Assembly (NCBI GenBank): GCA_024036415.1
Contig: JAMWET010000829.1
Location: 1 to 64,000, forward strand
Length of the DNA: 64,000 nucleotides
Source of the DNA: Prochilodus magdalenae
Lineage: Eukaryota > Chordata > Actinopteri > Characiformes > Prochilodontidae
Direction of reading: 5' to 3'
The translations under genes were made by a program, and so were the position numbers. The notes beneath the pieces are model-generated. The model had not been told where the DNA came from, searched no databases, and was given only the letters and a program-made list of their open reading frames with translations. This document shows positions 1-10,606 of this stretch, piece after piece (positions within the stretch are counted from its first letter, which is position 1; every line of letters begins with the position of its first letter).

Positions 1-1920
1 GAGGGGGTGGTAGAGGGGAAGGGGAGGATGATGTTGGTAATGAGAGTAGAATTTATTATAAAAATATGAAAAAATGAATATGTATAAATGTAAGTTATGG
101 TTTTGTGTGGTTTCTGTTTGATTATATATAAATGGAAAATGTATAAAATAAAGATAGAATTTTAGTAGATATGTGTATTGTAATAAATAATGAAAAAATA
201 AAGAAAATTTTTTAGAAAATGATAATGTGAAATAAAAAGAAGACTAAAAAAAACAAAAAACACTATGTGAAAAAAAAAAAAAAACCCAAACTAAAAACCC
301 CAAATCAATCACAAACCCCCCCCATAACCAACTAAACGATCTCCATTCCTCTTAGGTCATCTCGCTCCGAGTCCTCATACGGTGTGGCGTAATGTGGACA
401 TTGGAATATTTGTCCTGCGCTCATTTCAACATGTCATTACAGTATAGAGGGGTTTGGCCCTCCTGCCATCTGTAGCTGTTTGTCCTGTGTGTTTGCTGCT
501 GTGGCCCTTGTTCTGATGACCACGCTCACTGTCTATGCCGTGCCGCCTGAACCCCCTTTTTTTTCCGGTTCTTCACTTAGACTGCTGTACAGGTGAAGCT
601 GATTGAAGAAGAACTGGGGTGTCTCTATTTTTTTCCGAGCTCCTATATAAGTATAACATATGTCTTTTTTTAGATTCATTCTGTTATTTTATTTTTTATT
701 ATGCTGTATTCAGTCCATTTGATTTTATTAATTTTTTTTATTTTCCCAAACATTTTTTTACTATAATCCTTGTATTTGGTCTTGTTCTAATTTTACTTTA
801 CATATTTATCCTTTATGCTGCATTCTCCATAAACTTCCATTTTCTATATTGATGTGTATCATTTATTTTTTTTTAATTTAATTTTTTTTTTTTTTTCTAA
901 ATTAATTATCTTAATTTTTTTTACTATGTATCTTGTTTTAGGTTTGTTTCTATGTAATCTTTATTTTAAATAATGTATTCTCCTGATTGAAAATGCCATT
1001 TTTAAATTGCCTTTTTTCACAACATCCGTGAGAGCCCGCGTAGACTGCTCATCTCTGCTGAAAATGAGGGTCACCCCCAACACTTTTCCAAATGAAAATA
1101 AAGTTTGATAGATTGACTAACTGATTTATTAACTGAGTGATTGACAGACATACCAGGCGCTAAACCCAGCATATGAAACCCCTGAACAGATTTACTTAGC
1201 TTGAAAGGTCTTCACATCACAACCACAGAAAACTCGGAGGACGGGGGCAATAAGGTGGAACTGCCCTGCATGAGGCCATGACCCCACATACGTTCTCCAC
1301 CTCCGCGTAAACGCTCCGCAGTAGAAAACGATGAGGGATCAGATGGTGCATGCCCAGAGAAGCCGGTTTAAAAAAAAAATTTGTGATTTTTGTGGTAGCA
1401 ATGTGTTAGCAAAGAACAGATAACGTACCGATTTAAAGAAAGTTTCATGTGAACCCAATTATTACTCTCTACAAAAGATAAAGCAAAGATCAGAGGACAC
1501 TAATTCCTCAGGAGTAAACTGCTCCCCCAGGTGCGCCGAGGACAGGTACGCCTTAACGCAAAAGAAGACACCCAACAAGGAACGGACACCTGAAAGAATC
1601 CGCACGTGCTTCCAGTGCGTTCAGCAGAGCGGTTTTCCATACGCTTGATGTGTTGTAAAGAAGCAGGAATTCCACAACGGACGCAACTGGGACATCATTC
1701 AGCCTACCTCACTGGCCTGAGTGCCTTGTGACTAAGGAAAGGGGGCAAAAAAAACAATTTTCCCCCATTAGAAGCTGCCACTCTCACATGGACATGAGCT
1801 TTTGATCCTGTAATAGTCAAATACTAAGATATTCACAAAGCAGGATTGTAGTTAAAGGGAAAGTCTGGCCTGCCTCTCTGCCTCTGCCTCTCTCTCTCTA
1901 AGAAGGCAGATCTCCTAGGT
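1..1920. other. AT-rich intergenic sequence at left edge; no gene recognised
   Basis: The first 300 bases are a purine-rich then A-rich low-complexity tract. 350-620 is a GC-balanced island with no conserved protein I recognise. 620-1000 is T-rich. AATAAA at 1097-1102 followed by a degenerate gatt/gact run resembles the 3' tail of a retroposon. 1120-1900 shows nothing clear. The homologous neighbour in other vertebrates (CHSY1 in human) is not seen. Confidence 0.4.
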
Positions 1921-2090
1921 GGGTATTCCACAAAGCAGGATTTCGCCAGGTAACTTCAGGCTAAAGACGAACTCTGTCCAATCGGAATTTCCTTCATCTC
2001 TTCCTACTGCACAGGTTTGACTTCAGGCTCAGGATATCTGGCTGACTGAGAAATGCCGCTTTCTCCCGCTTTGTGGAATCCCGTCCCCCT
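1918..2090. mobile_element. Short MITE with terminal inverted repeats
   Basis: The left end GGGTATTCCACAAAGCAGGA is matched, inverted, by CTTTGTGGAATCCC at the right end, about 170 bp apart. The length and TIRs fit a non-autonomous DNA transposon. Related ends (cacaaagcaggat) occur at about 1835 and inverted at 3085, so more than one copy sits near the SELENOS 3' end. Confidence 0.6.
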
Positions 2091-2389
2091 TCCTCCCTGG
2101 TCTTTCCCTCTTAACCGTTGTCTCTACATGCTGGGCGAATCGAATGTGTGAGCTGTTCACAAACAAGACTAAATCTAAAACTGCACAGTCCACAGTCCAG
2201 TCCATGTCGTTTGGTACTCAAGCTGCAAATCAGATTATCAGATCTGTCAATCATGGCTCATAAACCGGTTTGAAGCTTTGTAACGGTGCGCTGCATCGTC
2301 CTATTTCTCGATGATTTGATCCGTGAAATAATGTCCAAGAGCCTGGAGGCGGACGACTGGAGTGTCCCGGTACGGAACCCAGGAACACG

Positions 2390-3300
2390 TTTAATAGGAG
2401 ACTCTGAGTCCTGTGGCACCACTGAAGCATTTGACTGAGCATGTGTGTAACAGGCGTAGAGATGGTTCAATTCGTCATTTAGGTCAGAGTGTCCCTTTAC
2501 AGGGGACGTCCACCAATGTTTCCAGAGGGCTGTATGGCTGAGATGTAAACAAAGTCCTTCTGAGTGGTACAGCGTGGAACACTCTGCTCTAGAGACACCT
2601 GCCAAGTCAGAGCCATTCACAGTGGAGGTGATAGGAACCAGACGGTCTCTAAAATCTCTTACTGAAAGTCGTAGCTACGCTGCCTGATGCGGTTCTATGG
2701 TAGTTTAGTGAGGAGCTTTTGGCTTGAATTGCATTTCAGTTCATTCATGGTGGAGGGATACTTGCAGGCTGTTGTCAGGCAAAGTAGACCCCCAGAGGAA
2801 ACTAATTTTCAGATTCAGTGTTGTGCCATCGTCAGGATTCTATATCATGATCCACATTAGACACGTGTAGGTTTCACTGGTGGTTTAGATAGTGGCCATA
2901 TGTGTGTTGTAGACATGGAGAACCCTGCTTCCCATCACCACCTGTAGAGGACATCTGAACCATCTCGCCCACTCTCTAATTCAAGGCCTTGGAATTTATG
3001 GAAACCAGGTGGAATGTAATCCCCACACACATGACCTATAACCTCTCTGCAGCGCAGTAACATTAGCGATGACGTTTGTTCCCCCATCCTGCTTTGTGAA
3101 TCCCTCTTTGCTAAAGCAACTAAAAGCCAGGCCTAACAAATTCCGTTACCGAGTAGGAGGATCAATCGAGAGCCTAATTCTTCACCGAGTGTGCCCAACC
3201 ATGATGAGTGCTGACAGCTTCATTCAGTTGCTAACCGTGTGCTCCCTCGCCTGAGGTCAAAAGGTCAGAGGTCACTAGAACCAAGTCCCTCCGACCTTCT
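2390..3300 (-). other. SELENOS: SELENOS 3' UTR region (SECIS expected)
   Basis: Sequence downstream of the stop on the minus strand. A SECIS stem-loop must lie here if UGA is read as Sec. I tried several TGA...AA...GA candidates by eye and none formed a convincing helix. The only poly(A)-like hexamer I see is ATTAAA at 2395-2390. The middle part (about 2880-2960) resembles, in inverse order, repeat sequence at 9210-9290, so part of this UTR is repeat-derived. Confidence 0.35.
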
Positions 3301-3387
3301 TTAACCTCATCCACCAGCCGATGGCCCTCTTCTGCCCGGCCTCCATGCGCAGGTTCCTCCTCCGTCCCCGCTGCAGCGGATTATAGC
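3301..3387 (-). CDS. SELENOS: SELENOS exon 6 with Sec codon (UGA) and one-base frame break
   Basis: 87 bp. The acceptor is GTGTTGAG|GCTAT. Frame A, set by exon 5, begins GYNPL, the conserved start of this exon. The conserved end [23 protein letters not shown] (3309-3307), GGT, TAA (3303-3301) is in another frame. The switch lies at CCGCTGCAGCGGG (about 3366-3378), where one base is in excess. Removing one C restores the whole expected end. It may be an assembly error, an allele, or a true change. Confidence 0.85.
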
Positions 3388-6300
3388 CTCAACACAGAAA
3401 CACCCAAACACAGACATTAAGATTTATAACTGAGCATTATAGAGAACCCAAACTGAACGCTTCCCAAAAAAGATCCGCCTTTACAGCTCTCTTTACTGCC
3501 TCTTATAAAAATGCTCAGAAATGTTGAGGAGCTGCATCTGTACTTGTCTGGCTTTGGCTTGTTTGACTGGGGTGGTTAAATCTCCAGGCCTGTTTTTTTC
3601 CGGTCTCTGGATTTAATACGTGCACTGGAATATGCTTTGTCTTGGACTTCATAGTATGTGATACACTGATTGATCTCTGGCTCCTCCGCTGACAAAGCAG
3701 ATTTTTGCATTTTCTTTTTGGAGCTGTCACCAATGTGCTTCGAGACATCACTGCGTTTGATTTAGCCCAGCCGTTATTGGGCGGGATACATTCAGAGAAG
3801 AAAATCAGGATGCTGCTTCTGCTGCTGCTTGATCGTCCTCTGCAGAACTGAGAAAACTTCCCTGTGACTAAATTTAGAAACAGTCTGTTGGAGGGCATCT
3901 TCTAGGTTTTTAATCGAGACCACATTTGTGTTTGGAAGCTGAGGAGAAGATTTTGTTGTATCCTGATTTAATTTTGATGAAGAGTTTGTCTCGACTCTGA
4001 CACTGAATCAGAGTAAACGAGAGGCAGGCTCAAACCTGTCAGCAGAGAACGTAAACCAAGTGACTAAGTAACCCCACACTCACACCAGTAGGTGTCAAAT
4101 CGCTTACGGCACCCCAGGTTTGTCTCGTGGGTGTGTTTGAGAACGCTAGCTAGAACATGTTTGTATGGGATTTAGATGGAACTCTAACTGCTTGCATTCG
4201 TAGCAAGCTTTAGCAGCCGGTTAGCATTCTGGCTAACCTAGCTAGCTTTCAAGACGCCGACACTATCCTCTACTTTCCTCCACATTTCGTTTCCCTACAG
4301 ATGTATATGTACAATCACGCATCATATAAACTGGGGAAAGAAGAAACAGCGGTTATGAGCTTCAGAGCGTAGAAGTGGGGGTGGGTCTCGGACCCCCGTG
4401 TCCATGACTGGTCATTGGGCATTCAAATTCATTTGCATGAAGTTGGGAAAATCTCTGCTCGATTTGTTGCTTGTCGCTCCGTCACCATGTCACTTTTACG
4501 GTATTTAGCTGACGCTCTTATCCAGAGCGACTTACAAGGTTAATCATGTTACAGGTGGGCCAGTGTAATGTTGGGAGTCTTGCCCACAGACTCTTATTGG
4601 TGTAGCACAGCGGAGTCACTCAGCCTGGGATTCGAACCCCAGTCTCCCACGTGTGGTGGTGGCTACTTGGCAGGTAGTGGTGTTATCCACTGAGTGTGGT
4701 GTTATCCACACCAACCACTACAGATTAGCTCAGATGTAGCTCACTTAACGACTTTAGTTAAAGTCTGGTTTTAAGCATCCTTTAGATATGGTGTTGACTC
4801 ACCTCAACTAGTTCTCAGTTCTACTGAGCCCAACACCACCCCCCTTACAAAAGAAATCTCAACTCGATTTTGTGGCTTTGGCCTCTGTCACCACTTAATT
4901 GCAGCTACAAATTCACCCCCACAGGAAACGGTCGCTCATCGCTCTGGTATCAAAGGGTAGCACGTTCCAGATCGGTAATAAGCAGGTAATGAACTGGTTA
5001 TTATACAGTAACAAACTAATGAATCATTAATTAAATGCAAATAGGAGTGAGTGTTAAAAAGGCTGTTTAAACTGAACTGGTTAAAGACCAGTTTACTAGT
5101 CAGCTTGGTTTTAAGCCTCCTTTAAACTTGATATTTATTTTTGGGCGATCGTGGTTTTCGAAACAGACTTGTTTATGACTGTACACTACAGTAAGTCTAC
5201 GGAGCCCAACCACATCACCACTAGGTGATACAATAGACACAAAACATCCACAGTATCATTCTTCTGATTAAAACGGGGGAGGTTTGCCCAGGAGAGGTGT
5301 GGTGATGTAACCGTACCGCTGCTACGAAGGGGTTTTTTGTCTGCTTTTGGCTTCAGCACTGTCGTGGACGTGGCAGCCTCTTCGTTGCTCTGAGACAAAC
5401 CACAAACAAGAGCACATAATGAAGTCAGCAGTCCACACGCGATGCCTCCATGAGAAGAATTCACGGCGTACACGGCGAGACCTTACTTGTGCAAGCTTTG
5501 CGTTCCCTTTGTAACTCTTCCCTTCTTTCATGCTCTCCCACATCTCAATTTTCTGCCGTCTTTTCTCCTCCTCCATCTAGAAGATCAGAAGAAGGAAATA
5601 TATTCGTTAGCTGGTTCTACAGTCAATCACCAACAAGGAGACATCCAGATGTGGAATGCTCGGCTCGCCAAGTTAGAGCTGTTCACTGTGGTGGTGAAAG
5701 TAACCAGACGTCTGAAGAGTTTAACACCTCTACAGCTTCATCATTAGATGAAACACGTGGCCAGACGTCTGGGAAGTCACACTGCTGCTTGTGAACAGAT
5801 TATCATCAGACTGCTGAATAGAGCATGCATGTAAACACCTCAGTCTTTATCCATAATCTGGAATCAATTCAATCGGATTGGAGAAAATCTCTGCGGGTAA
5901 ACACAGCCACTGTCTGGCACTCACTCTCTGTTGTTTCTCTTTGAACTCTGCAGCTTTGGCATCCAGCTCTGCTTGCATTCTCTGCCGTGCCGCCTCCAAA
6001 GCCTCCTGACGTCTCACCACAGATGTGGGATCTGGAGAGGACAAATCAGTTTGCTTACATTGTGTTACACACTGTCTGTTCAGTGTCCGGCTTGCATTCT
6101 CAGCACTGACCTTGGCTGGTCGCTGCGGACGAGCTGTGATCCTGACTGGGTCTGTTCTTGTTGAGATGCTGGATGAGGAAATATGCTCCCCCACACAGGA
6201 CCAGGAGGTACCACCCATACTCAGAGAGAAATGTGGAAACTGTGAGGAAAGAGAAGACGCGTTTTAGAGCAGAACTAAAATGCAAGCACCACACATGTAC

Positions 6301-7392
6301 TCAACTTGGTTTCCCAGACTCTGATTATTCCTAATCCCAGATAAAACAGGGTAAGTAATGTCATAACCAACCGCCGACTGGAGCCATGCAAACTGAGACC
6401 TGGCTTAAATCCATGCCTACTGGCCCAATGCATCCCGATAATTTACAGCAGTAACCCGGCTCTACTGGGAAAGCTCGGCACTAATGACTGATCATCAACC
6501 CTCGTCATGGAAGGCCACCCTTCTGCAGAGTCTAGCTCAAACCACAGATCCTCACACCAGGTTCTGGCAGGTGGGTTTTAAGCCAACCTTGCAGGAAGGT
6601 AGCTCACCAGAACCAAAGTTGGAGACCAGTGCACTAGATGTTGGAACACTGCGGTGAGGTTCTGACTGCATTCAACCACAATAGCATCAGTGAGAGCAGG
6701 CAGCTGCTGATGTTGAAGGAGTTGCATCTCTCTGCAACCAGTGGGCGTGTCCGGATAGTTTGGTAGCCAGGACATTAGATATCAACAGTCCATCATAATT
6801 TGCTAGACCGTTTTCACATATATGTCTTAGAAACAGATCTGGAACACGGCTAAAACAAACAAGCCAGAAAAAAAGAGATCTGCATCCTTCCAGCTTCAGC
6901 TCCCAGAGAAGGCAGGTAGTAAACAAACTGGGTGGCTAGTTAGCATTTCCCAACCGTTAGCTTTAGCTTCCAGGTTACATAATGATGCAGTTAGTAAACA
7001 AACTAATTAGCTAGTTAGCATTTGCCGAGCTTCAGCTCCTAGTTAACAGAGTGAGACAGCTAGTAAACAATCTGGTTAGCTAGTTAGCATTTACCAACCG
7101 TTAGCTTTAGCTTCCAGCTGACAGTGAGTCAGCTAGTAAACAAACTAGTTAGCTAGCTAGCTAGCTGATCAACATTGGCCAACTTTTTAGTAACCACATC
7201 GTGAACAATGTTCTGTGTCAAGCTGTTAACAAGTTAGACATGTATCTAGTACGTAGTCCTGATGTGGTTGAATTCCCGAGGTGAAGTTTTCCTACCAGCC
7301 GTCTGAAGGAAACTCAAGTCCTGGTTCTCCAGATTCTCCTCTGCTCCTGCTCCCGCTGCTCTAATGTTGCTAGCGCCGTTTAGTGCCTCCAT
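3301..7392 (-). CDS. SELENOS: SELENOS (VIMP), ER membrane selenoprotein, six exons, one apparent frame break
   Basis: Single-pass ER membrane protein that links Derlin and p97/VCP in ER-associated degradation. Its C-terminal selenocysteine acts in redox control. Exons: 7392-7296, 6239-6111, 6031-5925, 5576-5487, 5389-5317, 3387-3301. Visible features: a hydrophobic anchor [17 protein letters not shown] (residues about 39-55); the VCP-interacting motif [13 protein letters not shown] (82-94); a charged coiled coil through [31 protein letters not shown]; and a Gly-rich end [20 protein letters not shown] followed by TGA (Sec), Gly, TAA. An extra C in exon 6 separates GYNPL from the rest. Without it the protein would be about 193 residues with Sec at 192; human is 189 with Sec188. 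An upstream ATG eight bases earlier runs into a stop after nine codons and is not used here. Confidence 0.93.
3388..5316 (-). other. SELENOS intron 5
   Basis: 1.9-kb intron. It holds a tRNA-derived SINE (4500-4730) and otherwise unique-looking sequence. I see no second gene. Confidence 0.6.
4500..4730 (-). mobile_element. tRNA-derived SINE, minus orientation
   Basis: On the minus strand it shows a B-box-like GGGGTTCGAATC. It ends in a tail complementary to tagctgacgctcttatccag (AGAGCGTCAGCTAAAT), the 3' tail shared by many fish SINEs and their partner LINEs. A related copy on the plus strand lies at 50210-50420. Confidence 0.75.
5317..5389 (-). CDS. SELENOS: SELENOS exon 5
   Basis: 73 bp. 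The acceptor is TTTGTCTCAG|AGCAA and the donor GCAGCG|GTACGG (phase 1). It encodes [20 protein letters not shown] then LRSSG. A second possible donor six bases on (ACG|GTTACA, phase 0) is weaker but would bypass the frame break in exon 6. Confidence 0.9.
5487..5576 (-). CDS. SELENOS: SELENOS exon 4: coiled coil
   Basis: 90 bp. The acceptor is GATCTTCTAG|ATGG and the donor GCACAA|GTAAGG. It encodes [20 protein letters not shown] then [10 protein letters not shown], the most conserved block of the protein. Confidence 0.96.
5925..6031 (-). CDS. SELENOS: SELENOS exon 3: VCP-interacting motif
   Basis: 107 bp. The acceptor is CTCTCCAG|ATCCC and the donor CAGAGA|GTGAGT. It encodes [20 protein letters not shown] then [16 protein letters not shown]. 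The R-x5-AA-x2-R style motif binds the p97/VCP N domain in known VIM proteins. Confidence 0.95.
6111..6239 (-). CDS. SELENOS: SELENOS exon 2: membrane segment
   Basis: 129 bp. The acceptor is TTCCTCACAG|TTTCC and the donor AGCCAAG|GTCAGT. It encodes [20 protein letters not shown] then FLIQHLNKN and a Ser-rich stretch, including the single transmembrane helix. Confidence 0.92.
6240..7295 (-). other. SELENOS intron 1
   Basis: 1.05-kb intron. 6630-6700 resembles part of the Tc1-like relic at 53735-54095. 6935-7165 is a degenerate tandem repeat described separately. Confidence 0.5.
6935..7165. repeat. Degenerate tandem repeat (gctagttagcatt...)
   Basis: About three to four imperfect units of 60-70 bp, each with gctagttagcatt, (ccaaccgttagctttag) and agtaaacaaact, ending in a run of gctagctagcta. 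It lies in SELENOS intron 1. Confidence 0.7.
7296..7392 (-). CDS. SELENOS: SELENOS exon 1 with start codon
   Basis: 97 bp from ATG (7392-7390) to ACGGCTG|GTAGGA. It encodes [20 protein letters not shown] then [12 protein letters not shown], the short lumenal N-terminus (fish and human share a LxFL-T pattern). An out-of-frame ATG overlaps just upstream (ATGAAAAATGG), so leaky scanning would be needed to use this start. Confidence 0.85.
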
Positions 7393-8015
7393 TTTTCATC
7401 GACACAGACTGGGTTCTTGTCGAAAAAGGAGGCCGACGCTCCCACTACGCTTCGGTAACGACTTTATCGGTTAATTTCGCGGTTATTCGCGCATTTTTGC
7501 TGCGTATCTGTGAGCGATAGTAGCCTGTTAGCTAGCCAGATCCGATTTCCTGAGTTCCGCGATGACGTGGAGGAGAGATGTGGGAGGGCGGAGCGTTCAT
7601 GGATTCTCAAACCGCATTGGCTGCTAGTCTGACTATATTATGCAAAGGAGCTCTATAGGTCCAATCAGAGAGCTAGCAGTCGACCGGCAAAGTGAAGAGC
7701 CTAGTTTGGAGTTTGCTGACGCTGCTTTAGGAGTGACAGGCTTAAAGGGGAACTCCACCGGATCTTCAAAAATTCTTCACTGTTAAAGAGGATATACGTT
7801 AATGAGATCATTCAGAGAGGTTTAGTGTGACATGGTCCGTTATGGGGAAACGTACCATGTCAGAACTGTCCACAGTAGTGGTGGTGATAGGAACCAGACG
7901 TCTGAGGAGGACAGGGAACTGGTTATAAACACACCGACACTGTTTAATGATATTGTTCTGGCCTAAAGCCTATTTTTATCAGTTCACAGTAATCTGTTCA
8001 CAGTGGATGGACATT
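7393..8015. other. SELENOS 5' flank
   Basis: The first 350 bp upstream of the start are CpG-richer and carry the UPRE-like and CCAAT boxes. 7750-7960 is repeat-like: gtccacagtagtggtggtgataggaaccagacgtctg also occurs in variants at 2608-2650 and 5680-5720. Confidence 0.45.
7563..7570 (+). promoter_or_regulatory. UPRE-like ER-stress element TGACGTGG upstream of SELENOS
   Basis: TGACGTGG lies 171 bp before the SELENOS ATG. This is the core bound by ATF6/XBP1 in the unfolded-protein response. ATTGG (inverted CCAAT) at 7616-7620 and CCAAT at 7661-7665 lie nearby. Mammalian SELENOS is ER-stress induced, so the site is plausible; function is inferred. Confidence 0.4.
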
Positions 8016-9180
8016 CCCCCATCCAAATCATTGAATTCAGGTGTTCCAGTCACTTCCATGGCCACAGGTGTATAAAACCAAGCACCTGGGCATGCAGACT
8101 GCTCCTACAGACGTTAGTAAGAGAATGGGTCGCTCTCAGGAGCTCAGTGAACTCCAGCGTGGTACCGTGATAGGATGCCACCTGTGCTACAAGTCCAGTC
8201 CTGAAATTCCCTCCTACTAAATATTCCACAGTCCACTGTCAGTGGGATTAGAACAGCCACGAAGTGGTAGACCACGTACAATGACAGAGCGGGGTCAGCG
8301 AATGCTGAGGGTCATAGGTCACAGAGGTCACCAACTTTCTACAGAGTCCATCACTACAGACCTCCAAACTTCATGTGTCCTTCAGATCAGCTCAGGAACA
8401 GTGTGTAGAGCTTCATGGAATGGGTTTCCATGGTGAGCAGCTGCATCCAAGCCTTACATCACCAAGCGCAGTGCAGAGCGTGGAACGCAGTGGTGTAAAG
8501 CTCCGCCCCTGGACTCTAGAGCAGTGGAGACGTGTTCTCTGGAGTGACCAATCACGCTTCTCCGTCTGGTAATCCGATGGACGAGTCTGGGTTTGGTGGT
8601 TACCAGGAGAACGGTACTGGTCTGACTGCACTCTGCCGAGTGTAAAGTTTGGTGGAGGGGGGATTATGGTATGGTGGTCTTCAGGAGTTGGGCTCCGCCC
8701 CTTAGTTCCTGTGAGAGGAACTCTTAATGCTTCAGCAGACCAAGAGACTCTGGACCATTCCATGCTCCCAACTTTGTGGGACAGTTTGGGAACCGCCCCT
8801 TCCTGTTCCAGCATGACCGCACACCAGTGCACAGAGCAAGCTCCATAAAGACATGGATGAGCGAGTCTGGTGTGGAGGAACTGGACTGGCCCGCACAGAG
8901 TCCTGACCTCAACCCACTAGAACACCTTTGGGATGGATTAGAGCGGAGACTGAGAGCCAGGCCTTCTCGTCCAACATCAGCGTCTGACCTCACAAATGTG
9001 TTTCTGGAAGAATGGTCAGAAATTCCCATAACCACATTCCTAACCCTTGTGGAAAGCCTTCCCAGAGGAGGTGAAGCTGTTCTAGCTGTAAAGGGTGGAG
9101 CATCATATTAAACCCTATGGATTAAGAATGGGATGTCACTCAAGTTCGTATGGGGTGAAGGCAGACGAGAATCTATCTCC
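8015..9180 (+). mobile_element. Tc1/mariner-type transposon relic (copy A)
   Basis: A decayed transposase reads from about 8125 (ATGGGTCGCTCTCAGGAGCT) to 9111 in shifting frames. Motifs are [40 protein letters not shown] and SPDLNPLEHLWDGL, that is the D-D-E catalytic region of Tc1 transposases. Outer inverted repeats are lost or diverged when compared with copies B and D. It fills most of the SELENOS-SNRPA1 gap. Confidence 0.9.
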
Positions 9181-10144
9181 GGGGTGTAAACCGACTGAGA
9201 GGGGGTTTGGGGTGAGATGGTTCAGATGTTCTGTAGAGTGGGGGTGGTGATGGGAACCAGGGTTCTCCGTGTCCACAACACATACGGACACTTCATACGC
9301 CATGTAACCCATCAGTGAACCTGCACGTGTCTACTGGGCTTATATTACATAAATTATGAATTTAATATTAAGAACTTCAATATTAACTAAGTCAGTGTAT
9401 CTTATGGCCCACTCCTCATATATGAGTCAACAGGCATATTCAAATTATATCAACAACTGATAATAGTAATGCAAGCCCAAGTAAAAATGTTTATTATAAT
9501 ATACTAGTAATGTATTTTAATATCAGGGAGCACATTTCAAGCACACTAGTGTTCTGTACACTAACAAACTATAGATATCTAATTTTTACTTACAAATACT
9601 TTGGAACATTAATGATGGTGAAGTTTTTGGGGGGACTATTTTGCCTAATAACGCCCTGCATGTATCCCTCCATCATGAGGGGATTAAAATACAAGAATTA
9701 AAAAGCATTTTCAGCTCAAAACTCTCAAGACATCAGACGGCGCATACATACCCACCTCATTTAGTAACGTTCTGCGACAGAGCTTTTAGGGGGGACGTCT
9801 GGTTACCTTCACCAGCACTGTGAACAGCTCCGACTGCTAGTTTGTCTAGAACGGAGCATTTCACACAGAACCACTCTGACTAACCCTTTCATCATGTGGA
9901 ACGTTAATGGTAAATCATCAGAGACGGATCATACACAAGATAACATAAATGAATATTCCTGCACTAAATCCCATAAATTACCAGCCCTATTAATCCAGCT
10001 AAGGCTGCTGGGAAACCGTAGTATGGTTTGGCACCTGGGTTATCCTCCTCATACAGGATTAATACCACTCAGGAGGGTCGAGTTTAATTCACTAACAACC
10101 TAAACTTTATTAGTCCTCGGATTCATCTTACACATAATTCAGGG

Positions 10145-10182
<38 letters not shown>

Positions 10183-10310
10183 AAATCCTGAAACGAGCCC
10201 CCAAATCAAATTTCAGAGAAGACCGCCGGAATTAACGCCACATGAACACTGATTACCCACTTTGGTTTAATAAAAATTCCAGAAGACGCAAAGCTCAAAA
10301 GTTATTTACA
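9181..10310. other. Intergenic sequence between SELENOS and SNRPA1
   Basis: 9200-9290 is an inverted relative of 2890-2960. 9300-10130 shows no gene. A run of about 31 A lies at 10149-10180, likely a retroposon tail or a slippage-prone tract. Confidence 0.45.
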
Positions 10311-10330
10311 CAAAATCAAACCAAAGCAAT

Positions 10331-10336
10331 TTTATT
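10331..10336 (-). terminator. SNRPA1: SNRPA1 polyadenylation signal AATAAA
   Basis: The minus strand reads AATAAA (plus-strand tttatt) about 95 bp after the SNRPA1 stop. It is followed by TGCTTTGGTTTGATTTTGTG, a G/U-rich stretch expected downstream of a cleavage site. Confidence 0.65.
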
Positions 10337-10430
10337 ACAAAAAAAAAAAAAGATGAAAAAAAAAAAAAAAAAAAACAAAAATAGGTCAAAGGTAAAAACC
10401 CAAATGCACATACACACTACAGGCTTCCAA

Positions 10431-10606
10431 CTACGACCCATTAACGTGCATGTCCTCCTCCATGTCGTTCACTCCGTCCTGATCCTCTCCTTGATCCTCC
10501 CCTCCTTCCATTTCATCTCCACCTGTGGCCTCGTACATCGATCCGGACTCCTGCATCCCCCCTTCCATCTCCTCCTCCTCCTCTTCCTCCACCATGCTGT
10601 GGGCAC
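10431..10606 (-). CDS. SNRPA1: SNRPA1 exon 9: acidic tail and stop
   Basis: 176 bp including the TAG stop (10433-10431). The acceptor is CTCGCCAG|GTGCC. It encodes GAHSMVEEEEEEEMEGGMQE then a Gly/Asp/Glu/Met-rich run ending EEDMHVNGS. The end resembles the EMEED-x-NGS end of mammalian U2A'. The tail is about 36 residues longer than the human one, consistent with expansion of GAG/GAT-rich codons. Confidence 0.88.

Noticed and set aside
350..620. Possible exon after cattcctcttag at 343-354
   Set aside because: An acceptor-like site precedes a 40-codon open frame, but the protein has no family resemblance that I can name.
5450..5794. Open frames on the plus strand over 5450-5794
   Set aside because: Antisense to SELENOS exon 4 and intron; no conservation.
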